Positions 34,089 to 41,615 of a stretch of DNA of 64,000 nt are shown here, piece by piece. The translations under genes and the position numbers were made by a program. Numbering within the stretch: position 1 is the first letter of the stretch; every line of letters begins with the position of its first letter. The stretch spans positions 558,001-622,000 of the forward strand of contig NZ_QTJV01000001.1 of assembly GCF_003412465.1 (NCBI RefSeq), given 5' to 3'. The notes under the pieces were generated by a model. That model saw only the letters and a list, made by a program, of their open reading frames with translations, ran no database searches and was not told the origin of the DNA. Source of the DNA: Chitinophaga silvisoli (GTDB lineage: Bacteria > Bacteroidota > Bacteroidia > Chitinophagales > Chitinophagaceae).

Positions 34089-35249
34089 ATGAACTTACAG
34101 GTAGCAAAAAGGCTGCAACAAACAGAAGAATACTACTTCTCCAAAAAGCTGAGAGAAATAGATGAAATGAACAGGGCTGGTGCCAAAGTGATTAACCTTG
34201 GCATTGGTAGTCCTGATCTGCCCCCGCATCCTTCTGTGATCGAGGCGCTGACTGAAAATGCTCATCGTCCTGATACGCACGCCTATCAAGGGTACAAAGG
34301 GATTCCGGCACTGCGCCAGGCAATGGCCGGCTGGTACCAGCGCTACTACAGCGTGGCCCTGGATCCTGAGAAAGAAGTACTGCCACTGATCGGTTCCAAA
34401 GAAGGCATCATGCACATCTGCATGACCTACCTGCAGGAAGGTGATGAGGCCCTGGTACCCAATCCGGGTTACCCCACTTACCGCTCCGCTGTGAACCTGA
34501 GTGGTGCTACTGTAAGAGACTATGACCTGGAAGAAAAAAATGGATGGTTGCCTGACCTGGATGCGCTGGCTAAAACTGATCTGAGCAAGGTAAAGCTGAT
34601 GTGGGTAAACTACCCGCACATGCCGACCGGTGCCCGCTTCAACACGGCCTTTGCTGAAAAGCTGGTTAAATTTGCCAGTGAGCATAATATCCTCATCTGC
34701 CACGACAATCCTTACAGTTTTATCCTGAATGCACAGCCGCAAAGCCTGTTGCAGACCCCGGGAGCAAAGGATGTGGTGCTGGAACTGAACTCCCTCAGCA
34801 AATCGTCTAACATGGCGGGATGGCGCGTGGGGATGCTGGTAGGCAAACAGGAATGGATTAATGAAGTACTGCGCTTCAAGAGCAATATGGATTCCGGTAT
34901 GTTCCAGCCATTGCAAATGGCCGCTGTAAAAGCACTGGAACTGGGGCCTGAGTGGTATGCTGAACTGAATGAGATTTATACAGGCCGCCGCAAAAAAGTA
35001 TTTGAACTGCTGGAATTGCTGAACTGTACTTTCGATCGTGACCAGGTAGGTATGTTCGTATGGGCTAAGATACCTGCAGATGCAAAAGACGGATTTACAG
35101 TTACGGATGAAATTCTGCAGAAAGCACAGGTATTTATCACGCCGGGTGGGATCTTCGGTAGTAACGGGAACGGATATATAAGAGTGAGCCTTTGTAAAGA
35201 TGAAAAAGTATTTGACGAGGTGCTGCAAAGGATCAGGGCAATTAAATAA
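34089..35249 (+). CDS. Class I aminotransferase, probably aromatic
   Basis: The 386-residue fold-type I PLP enzyme has INLGIGSPDLPPHPSVIEAL near the start, YQGYKGIPALRQAMAGWY and LNSLSKSSNMAGWRVGM with the PLP lysine (about residue 238), then SNGNGYIRVSLC near the end. Its position between pheA and tyrA suggests that it transaminates phenylpyruvate, hydroxyphenylpyruvate or prephenate. By sequence it resembles LL-diaminopimelate-type aminotransferases, so the substrate is an inference from context. Confidence 0.87.
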   Translation: MNLQVAKRLQQTEEYYFSKKLREIDEMNRAGAKVINLGIGSPDLPPHPSVIEALTENAHRPDTHAYQGYKGIPALRQAMAGWYQRYYSVALDPEKEVLPLIGSKEGIMHICMTYLQEGDEALVPNPGYPTYRSAVNLSGATVRDYDLEEKNGWLPDLDALAKTDLSKVKLMWVNYPHMPTGARFNTAFAEKLVKFASEHNILICHDNPYSFILNAQPQSLLQTPGAKDVVLELNSLSKSSNMAGWRVGMLVGKQEWINEVLRFKSNMDSGMFQPLQMAAVKALELGPEWYAELNEIYTGRRKKVFELLELLNCTFDRDQVGMFVWAKIPADAKDGFTVTDEILQKAQVFITPGGIFGSNGNGYIRVSLCKDEKVFDEVLQRIRAIK

Positions 35250-35261
35250 ACAGACAAACGT

Positions 35262-36104
35262 ATGATCGTAACGATAGTAGGTACTGGTTTAATCGGTGGA
35301 TCGCTGGCCATCAGCCTGAGATCAAAGGGGGTAGCCACCCACATCATCGGTGTGGACCAGAACGAAGACAACCTTAAAAAAGCGCAGGAGCTCAATATTA
35401 TCGATGAGGGAGCAAGCCTGGAAGCAGCGATGCAGCGATCCAAAGTAGTGATACTGGCGATACCTGTAGATGGATTGCTGAAAGTGCTGCCTTCGATTCT
35501 TGACAACGCGGGGCCACAACAGGTGATTATGGATGTGGGCTCTACAAAAGAAAAGATCCTTGCACTCGTAGCCGGTCATCCCCACAGAGGTCGCTTTGTA
35601 GCTGCCCACCCGATGGCCGGCACGGAGTATTCCGGCCCTGAAGCAGCTATACCAAACCTGTTCACCAACAAAACCATGGTGCTGTGCGATGTGAAAAACA
35701 GTGATGAAGATGCCGTAGAAATTGTTGAAGATATGATAGACAAATTGCAGATGCGCCTCGTATATATGAATGCAGAAGAGCATGACCTGCATACTGCCTA
35801 CGTATCGCACATCTCTCATATCACCTCCTTTGCCCTGGCGCTGACTGTACTGCAAAAGGAAAAGGAGCACGGACGCATCTTTGAACTGGCAAGCGGTGGT
35901 TTTGAATCTACCGTACGTCTGGCTAAAAGCTCCCCTGATATGTGGGTACCCATCTTTAAGCATAACCGTCATAATGTGCTGGATGTACTGGATGAACATA
36001 TCCACCAGCTGCAACAGATGAAGGACCTGCTGGAGAATGAAGATTATGACGCTTTTTATAAACTGATCCAGAAATCAAATAAGATCAGGAAGATTCTGAA
36101 ATAA
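35262..36104 (+). CDS. tyrA: Prephenate dehydrogenase
   Basis: The 280-residue NAD(P) enzyme makes 4-hydroxyphenylpyruvate for Tyr. The Rossmann motif VTIVGTGLIGGSLAISL is at the N-terminus and VAAHPMAGTEYSGPEAA near residue 117 contains the substrate-binding histidine. HTAYVSHISHITSFALAL is the helical-domain block. No ACT domain is present, so Tyr feedback is not obvious. It lies 12 nt after the aminotransferase gene. The 109-nt gap after it holds an imperfect palindrome. Confidence 0.93.
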   Translation: MIVTIVGTGLIGGSLAISLRSKGVATHIIGVDQNEDNLKKAQELNIIDEGASLEAAMQRSKVVILAIPVDGLLKVLPSILDNAGPQQVIMDVGSTKEKILALVAGHPHRGRFVAAHPMAGTEYSGPEAAIPNLFTNKTMVLCDVKNSDEDAVEIVEDMIDKLQMRLVYMNAEEHDLHTAYVSHISHITSFALALTVLQKEKEHGRIFELASGGFESTVRLAKSSPDMWVPIFKHNRHNVLDVLDEHIHQLQQMKDLLENEDYDAFYKLIQKSNKIRKILK

Positions 36105-36123
36105 GTAATCAATCGTTCGTGGG

Positions 36124-36189
36124 CTATAGTCGATGGCTCATAGTAACAAACCAATAATCAAATCAAACACTATGGACTATCGACTATAG
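36124..36189. repeat. Imperfect 21-bp inverted repeat of CTATAGTC-type sequence
   Basis: CTATAGTCGATGGCTCATAGT (36124-36144) faces ACTATGGACTATCGACTATAG (36169-36189); 18 of 21 positions match, and two of the three differences would be G-U pairs in RNA. The gap between tyrA and the DAHP synthase gene is otherwise empty. No T run follows, so it is probably not a terminator; it may stabilise RNA ends. (Arms quoted are 21 nt long in the window; key core is CTATAGTCGAT.). Confidence 0.65.
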
Positions 36190-36213
36190 TCTGTGGACTA
36201 AAAAACTACAACG

Positions 36214-37311
36214 ATGGTATTAGCAAACATCCTCTCCAACACAAAGTTCTCTGATCCGGGCTCAGACAAGAAGCCGTTGATCATCTCCGGCCCTTGCAGT
36301 GCAGAAACTGAAGAGCAGGTAATTGAAACCGCACAGCGCCTGGCAAAGACAGGTAAAGTAGATGTACTGCGTGCTGGTATCTGGAAACCACGTACCCGTC
36401 CGGGATCTTTCGAAGGTATTGGTGTACAGGGGCTGCCATGGTTACAGAAAGCGAAAGCCCTGACTGGCCTGCCGGTAGCAGTGGAAGTAGCGACTAAACA
36501 ACAGGTAGAAGAAGCGCTGGCACATGATGTAGACATTTTGTGGATTGGTGCACGTACCACTGTAAACCCCTTCTCAGTACAGGAAGTAGCTGATGCGCTG
36601 AAAGGTGTGGATACAACTGTATTGATCAAGAACCCAATCAACCCTGACCTGGAACTGTGGGTAGGTGCTGTAGAGCGTGTGCGTAACTCCGGTATCACCA
36701 AGATAGGCCTGATTCACCGTGGTTTCTCCAGCTATGGCAATACTGAATACCGTAATGCTCCAATGTGGCACCTGCCAATCGAAATGAAGCGTCGTATGCC
36801 TGAACTGCCAATCGTTTGTGACCCCAGCCACATCGGTGGTCGTCGTGACATTCTGCAGGAAATCGGTCAGGAAGCAATCGACCTGGATTACGATGGTCTG
36901 ATGCTGGAATCTCACATCGATCCTGACAAAGCATGGAGCGATGCGAAACAACAGGTAACTCCTGAAAGACTGGCAGAAATTTTGGATGGTATCAAATGGC
37001 GCCACGAACGTACTGACGTAAAAGAATTCAACTCTGCACTGGATAAGCTGCGTGGTCAGATCAACCAGATCGATGATGAAATTCTGCTGCTGCTGGGTAA
37101 CCGTATGAAGATTGCTGAGAAGATTGGTCTTTACAAGAAAGAAAACAACGTTACCATTCTGCAGACAAACCGCTGGAATGAAATCCTGGAACGTGGTATT
37201 GCAAAGGGTGATAAACTGGGTCTGACCAAAGATTTCATCCTGAAATACTTCGATGCAGTTCACCTGGAGTCCATCAACAGACAGAACAGAGTAATGAACG
37301 AAGGAAAATAG
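36214..37311 (+). CDS. Fused DAHP synthase - chorismate mutase
   Basis: The 365-residue protein has a type I beta/KdsA-like DAHP synthase (about 1-265: PLIISGPCSAETEEQ, VDVLRAGIWKPRTRPGSFEG, PIVCDPSHIGGRRD) and a C-terminal AroQ-type chorismate mutase (about 275-360: LDKLRGQINQIDDEILLLLG, AEKIGLYKKENN). It thus starts the shikimate pathway and also makes prephenate. In this family the mutase part often transmits feedback by prephenate or chorismate; that is known from relatives, not shown here. Confidence 0.94.
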   Translation: MVLANILSNTKFSDPGSDKKPLIISGPCSAETEEQVIETAQRLAKTGKVDVLRAGIWKPRTRPGSFEGIGVQGLPWLQKAKALTGLPVAVEVATKQQVEEALAHDVDILWIGARTTVNPFSVQEVADALKGVDTTVLIKNPINPDLELWVGAVERVRNSGITKIGLIHRGFSSYGNTEYRNAPMWHLPIEMKRRMPELPIVCDPSHIGGRRDILQEIGQEAIDLDYDGLMLESHIDPDKAWSDAKQQVTPERLAEILDGIKWRHERTDVKEFNSALDKLRGQINQIDDEILLLLGNRMKIAEKIGLYKKENNVTILQTNRWNEILERGIAKGDKLGLTKDFILKYFDAVHLESINRQNRVMNEGK

Positions 37312-37349
37312 TGGCGTCCTGAGCAATCAGGCACAACCATAAATTATAT

Positions 37350-38375
37350 ATGAGAACATTATCTTACCAGTTCCAGCATAGTGCTACCAAATATTACCTG
37401 GGAGAAAGCCTCTACCAGCTGGGCAATTACGCCGATCCATCCCGTACCGTACTGGTAGTGGATGAGAATGTGGATAAACACCATGGAATGAAATTGCAGG
37501 GTTGGAGGAAGCTGGTGATTCCGGATGGAGAAGAGAATAAAAGTGAGGAAGTACTCGAACAGATTATTGATGGGCTCATAGAGCTGGAAGCTGACCGCAA
37601 GACGATGCTCGTAGGTATAGGTGGTGGCATGACTACGGATTTAACGGGTTATGCCGCCAGCATATACATGCGCGGGATGCGGGTAGGTTTTGTACCTACT
37701 ACATTGCTCGCACAGGTAGATGCATCTATCGGAGGCAAGAATGGGATCAACCATGGTAAACATAAGAACATGCTGGGTACTACCAGGCAACCTGAGTTTA
37801 TCCTGTTTGACTACTCACTGCCACTGACTATGCCTGACGAAGAATGGCATAATGGTTTTGCGGAGATTATCAAGTATGCCTGTATCCTGGATGCAAGTTT
37901 GTTCACTTACCTGGAAGAAAACCGGGATAAGGCCATGCAAAAGGATCCTGCCGTTCTGGAGTACCTGGTGGAACGCTCTGTGGAGCTGAAGACCAAGGTA
38001 GTACTGGAAGATGAATTTGAGCAGTCATCCCGCCGCTGGCTCAATTTCGGCCACACCCTGGGGCATGCAGTAGAAAAAATTGAGAACATCGCCCACGGTA
38101 AAGCCGTAGCTATCGGGATGGTGGCAGCTGCCAAGATCTCGGAAAAGTTATCTACTTTGCCGGTGGAGCAAACCAACCGGTTGATCAGGCTGATCAATGA
38201 TTACCAGCTGCCGGTGACCCTTACTTCGAACAAGGAGGAGATGTATGATATCTTCAAACTGGATAAGAAGCGGGAAAAGGATGCGATCAATTTTGTGCTG
38301 CTGGAACAGGTAGGTAGCGCGCATACAAAGGCTGTACCGCTGGCAACGCTGAAGCAGTTGCTGGAGGAGCTATAA
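37350..38375 (+). CDS. aroB: 3-Dehydroquinate synthase
   Basis: The 341-residue NAD- and metal-dependent enzyme makes 3-dehydroquinate from DAHP. VGIGGGMTTDLTGYAASIYM and RVGFVPTTLLAQVDASIGGK are the NAD and substrate blocks, NGFAEIIKYACILD follows and the metal histidines lie in RWLNFGHTLGHAVEKI and HGKAVAIGM. Length is normal. It lies 38 nt after the DAHP synthase gene, within the same operon. Confidence 0.95.
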   Translation: MRTLSYQFQHSATKYYLGESLYQLGNYADPSRTVLVVDENVDKHHGMKLQGWRKLVIPDGEENKSEEVLEQIIDGLIELEADRKTMLVGIGGGMTTDLTGYAASIYMRGMRVGFVPTTLLAQVDASIGGKNGINHGKHKNMLGTTRQPEFILFDYSLPLTMPDEEWHNGFAEIIKYACILDASLFTYLEENRDKAMQKDPAVLEYLVERSVELKTKVVLEDEFEQSSRRWLNFGHTLGHAVEKIENIAHGKAVAIGMVAAAKISEKLSTLPVEQTNRLIRLINDYQLPVTLTSNKEEMYDIFKLDKKREKDAINFVLLEQVGSAHTKAVPLATLKQLLEEL

Positions 38376-38391
38376 ACAACCAAACACACAC

Positions 38392-39681
38392 ATGCAAGTA
38401 ACAATATTACCCGGCAGCATCAATGGCACCGTAACAGCCAATCCTTCCAAAAGCGCTATGCAAAGGGCAGTAGCCGCAGCGTTGCTGAGCAATGGTAAAA
38501 GCATTATCCGGAATCCGGGTTTGAGCAATGACTGTCTCGCAGCACTGGATGTAGCCAGCAAACTGGGTGCAACTATCAACCGCCAGGAAGATTATATCGA
38601 GATCAGCAGCAATGGTATTCACCCGGTACAATCTGCCGGTAACGAAATCAATTGTGGAGAATCGGGTTTAGGTATCCGCATGTTTACCCCGATCGCTTCT
38701 CTTTCTCCACTACCTATTACCATCAATGGTCATGGTAGCCTGACCACCCGGCCGATGAACTTCTTCGAAGAAGTTTTACCACAGGTGGGTGTAAAGATCA
38801 GCACCCTCGAGGGCAAGCTACCTTTGCACATTCAGGGCCCCCTGCAGGCTAAGAATATCACGATCGATGGTTCACTCAGCTCACAGTTCTTAACAGGCTT
38901 GCTGATGGCCTTTGGTGCTGTTGCAGAGGATGTAACCATTACTGTGAAGGATCTGAAAAGTAAACCATATATCGCCCTTACCCTGCAGCTGATGCAGCAG
39001 TTTGGTGTACAGGTGAAAGAGGAAAACTTTGAGCGGTTCTCCTTTGGTAAGAAACAGGCATACAAAGCCGGAGAATATACTGTAGAAGGCGATTGGAGCG
39101 GTGCAGCGTTCCTGCTGGTAGCTGCTGCGGTAGCTGGTAAGGCAGAAGTACACCACCTCAATACACAGTCTGCACAATCTGATAAAGCGATTCTGGAAGC
39201 ACTGGAAAAAGCAGGCGCTGGTCTGATGCCAGGTGTATTCACTGTGAATGTGGAAAAGCAGCAGTTGAAAGCGTTTGATTTCGATGCGACTGATTGTCCT
39301 GACCTGTTCCCTCCGCTCGTAGCGTTGGCAGCTAACTGCGAAGGCACTACGAAAATACTGGGCGTGAGCAGACTGGCACATAAGGAAAGTGACCGTGGTA
39401 AAACTTTACAGGAAGAATTTGGTAAACTGGGTATCAGCATTGAACTGCATGGCGATGAAATGCTGGTGCATGGAGGTACGGGTATCACAGGTGGTACCGT
39501 TCGCTCTCACAACGATCACAGGATTGCGATGGCATGTGCAGTAGCTGCACTGACGGCGAGTGGTCCGGTAGTGATTGAAGATGCGGAGGCGATTAATAAA
39601 TCTTATCCTGAATTTTATGAACATTTGCAGAAGTTAGGCGGTGTGGTAAAAAAGGAAGGAGCCACCAGTCAGGTACATTAA
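38392..39681 (+). CDS. aroA: 3-Phosphoshikimate 1-carboxyvinyltransferase (EPSP synthase)
   Basis: The 429-residue two-domain enzyme joins PEP and shikimate 3-phosphate. NPSKSAMQRAVAAALLSNG carries the phosphate-binding lysine and serine. CGESGLGIRMFTPIASL replaces the common NAGTAxR motif, and VRSHNDHRIAMACAVAAL holds the conserved NDHR. The altered G96-type region (the usual LGNAGTA becomes CGESGLG) marks a diverged form of the enzyme, seen in other Bacteroidota. It follows aroB by 16 nt. Confidence 0.93.
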   Translation: MQVTILPGSINGTVTANPSKSAMQRAVAAALLSNGKSIIRNPGLSNDCLAALDVASKLGATINRQEDYIEISSNGIHPVQSAGNEINCGESGLGIRMFTPIASLSPLPITINGHGSLTTRPMNFFEEVLPQVGVKISTLEGKLPLHIQGPLQAKNITIDGSLSSQFLTGLLMAFGAVAEDVTITVKDLKSKPYIALTLQLMQQFGVQVKEENFERFSFGKKQAYKAGEYTVEGDWSGAAFLLVAAAVAGKAEVHHLNTQSAQSDKAILEALEKAGAGLMPGVFTVNVEKQQLKAFDFDATDCPDLFPPLVALAANCEGTTKILGVSRLAHKESDRGKTLQEEFGKLGISIELHGDEMLVHGGTGITGGTVRSHNDHRIAMACAVAALTASGPVVIEDAEAINKSYPEFYEHLQKLGGVVKKEGATSQVH

Positions 39682-39707
39682 CACGACATTGATAAATCAG
39701 CATACTA

Positions 39708-40703
39708 ATGAACAGTTTCGGTAGATTATTCCGGGTGAATGTTTTCGGTGAGTCGCATGGCGCTAGTGTAGGCGTGAATATTGACGGTGTACCGGCAGGT
39801 ATTCCGCTGAAGCAGGAGGATTTCCTGCCAGATCTGGACAGGCGCAAGGCGGGCGCTAAAGGCACCACACCCCGTAAGGAAGATGATCTGCCTTACATAA
39901 AATCCGGCGTTTTCAATGACCATACTACTGGTGCGCCGATTACAATTTTGTTTGAAAACAACAATACCCGCAGTACTGACTATGAGAAGCTGCGTGAGTT
40001 TCCACGTCCTGGTCATGCGGACTTTGTAGCTACGCATAAATATGGTGGCTTTGAAGATTACCGTGGTGGTGGTCACTTCAGCGGCAGGCTCACACTGAAC
40101 CTGGTAGCGGCAGGTGTAATTGCCAAGAAGATTCTGGGTGACAGCATTAAGGTCACTGCAACTTTGAAAGAAGTAGCGGGATTGCCTGATGCAGAAAAGG
40201 GACTGGAAGCGGCAATTGCAGCGAAAGACTCTGTAGGTGGTATTGTAGAATGCGTGGTAGAAGGCTTGCCTATTGGATTGGGAGAGCCATTCTTCGACTC
40301 GGTAGAATCTACTATTGCGCATGCGGTGTTTGCTATTCCTGCCATCAAAGGCATTGAGTTCGGTGCTGGTTTTGCAGCGGCGAAGATGAAAGGAATAGAA
40401 CACAATGATGCGATCCTGGATGCAAGCGGAAAGACTGCTACCAACAATGCAGGAGGGGTAGTAGGAGGTATTACGAACGGGAATCCACTGGTATTCCGTG
40501 TAGCGGTAAAGCCAACTTCAAGCACGCCTAAGGAGCAGCATACCCTGAATATTAAGAGTGGACAGGTAGAGGCATTTAGTGTGAAGGGAAGACATGATCT
40601 GTGTATAGCGCTGAGAGTACCGGTGGTGCTGGAAGCAGTAGCCGCAATGGCGCTGGCAGACCTGATGATGATAGAGCAGCGAAGCCCGAGAATCTGGAAA
40701 TAA
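39708..40703 (+). CDS. aroC: Chorismate synthase
   Basis: The 331-residue FMN-dependent enzyme makes chorismate from EPSP. Signatures are FRVNVFGESHGASVGVNIDG at the N-terminus, NNNTRSTDYEKLREFPRPGH near residue 85 and YRGGGHFSGRLTLNLVAAG near 120. GRHDLCIALRVPVVLEA closes the C-terminus. It is a little shorter than the usual 350-360 residues. It is the last gene of the aromatic operon, which ends at the palindromic repeat acting as terminator. aroD/Q, aroE and aroK are not in the window. Confidence 0.95.
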   Translation: MNSFGRLFRVNVFGESHGASVGVNIDGVPAGIPLKQEDFLPDLDRRKAGAKGTTPRKEDDLPYIKSGVFNDHTTGAPITILFENNNTRSTDYEKLREFPRPGHADFVATHKYGGFEDYRGGGHFSGRLTLNLVAAGVIAKKILGDSIKVTATLKEVAGLPDAEKGLEAAIAAKDSVGGIVECVVEGLPIGLGEPFFDSVESTIAHAVFAIPAIKGIEFGAGFAAAKMKGIEHNDAILDASGKTATNNAGGVVGGITNGNPLVFRVAVKPTSSTPKEQHTLNIKSGQVEAFSVKGRHDLCIALRVPVVLEAVAAMALADLMMIEQRSPRIWK

Positions 40704-40717
40704 GTTATTAATAAAAA

Positions 40718-40820
40718 GAGGTTGTATCAAAAGTAAAATGTCCCGGATTTTATTCGGGGATCTGACGGAGAGGATTTAATGTAATTCTCAATGCCTTCAG
40801 GTTACTTTTGATACAACCTC
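40718..40820. repeat. Palindromic repeat element, copy B (about 103 bp), also a terminator
   Basis: Perfect 19-bp inverted ends GAGGTTGTATCAAAAGTAA (40718-40736) and TTACTTTTGATACAACCTC (40802-40820) extend to 24 bp with the flanking A5 and T6 runs. The interior (TCCCGGATTTTATTCGG and onward) matches copy A at 19637-19744. It lies between the convergent aroC and FKBP genes and should end transcripts from both sides. Confidence 0.88.
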
Positions 40821-40831
40821 TTTTTTATTTA

Positions 40832-41548
40832 TTATTTCTCGATGCCTAATAATTCAACATCAAAAATCAGTGCGCTGTTTGGTCCGATCTTCGGTCCTGC
40901 CTGGCGCTCACCGTAAGCCAGCTCAGAAGGAATAAACAACCTCCATTTGGAACCTACAGGCATCAGCTGCAGTGCTTCAGTCCAACCTTTAATTACTCCA
41001 CCCACAGGGAAGGAGATTGGCTGACCTCTTTCTACAGAACTATCGAATACAGTACCGTCAATCAGTGTACCATGATAGTGTGTCTTCACCTTATCTGCGG
41101 CGGTAGGTTTTGGACCATCACCTTCTTTCAGAATCAGGTATTGTAAACCGCTAGGCAGTGCAACCACCCCTGGTTTAGTCTTATTCTCTGCCAGGAATTT
41201 TTCACCTGCTTCTTTGTTCTTTTGCATCTTTTCCGCTTTTATCTGTTGGAGATAATTACTAATACTCATATTTGCTGTTTCTTTTGCCAGTAAGGTAGTG
41301 TCCTTCAGTGCATCCTCGATGGCATGCTTCAGTACGTTCAGGTTCAGGCTGTCTAATCCCTGTGTCTTCAGGGTATTTCCGATATCCTGACCGAGGCCGT
41401 AGCTTACTGTATCGATTTTAGTTTGCAATAAAGGTGCCGCAGGAACAACAGTTTGCTCCTTGCCTTTGTTCTTTTTAGATTTTTTTTGCGCAAATCCATT
41501 CAGGGAAATGACGCCGAGTGCTCCCAGTAGAAGGGCTTTTTTGATCAT
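40832..41548 (-). CDS. FKBP-type peptidyl-prolyl isomerase, exported
   Basis: The 238-residue product has a signal peptide (1-20, ending NGFAQ), a Lys-rich spacer, an N-terminal dimerisation-like domain (about 45-110, VSYGLGQDIGNTLKTQGL) and a C-terminal FKBP domain (about 135-238: THYHGTLIDGTVFDSS, GGVIKGWTEALQLMPVGSKW, YGERQAGPKIGPNSALIFDV). The layout is that of periplasmic FkpA/Mip-like foldases. It turns proline bonds during envelope protein folding. It lies downstream of the CocE-like gene, with a 67-nt gap. Confidence 0.93.
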   Translation of the reverse strand: MIKKALLLGALGVISLNGFAQKKSKKNKGKEQTVVPAAPLLQTKIDTVSYGLGQDIGNTLKTQGLDSLNLNVLKHAIEDALKDTTLLAKETANMSISNYLQQIKAEKMQKNKEAGEKFLAENKTKPGVVALPSGLQYLILKEGDGPKPTAADKVKTHYHGTLIDGTVFDSSVERGQPISFPVGGVIKGWTEALQLMPVGSKWRLFIPSELAYGERQAGPKIGPNSALIFDVELLGIEK

Positions 41549-41615
41549 AAAATAGTAGTTATCAATGGTAATGGACTTACGAAATTTACATATTTGAACG
41601 ACCGCAAGTTAATTT

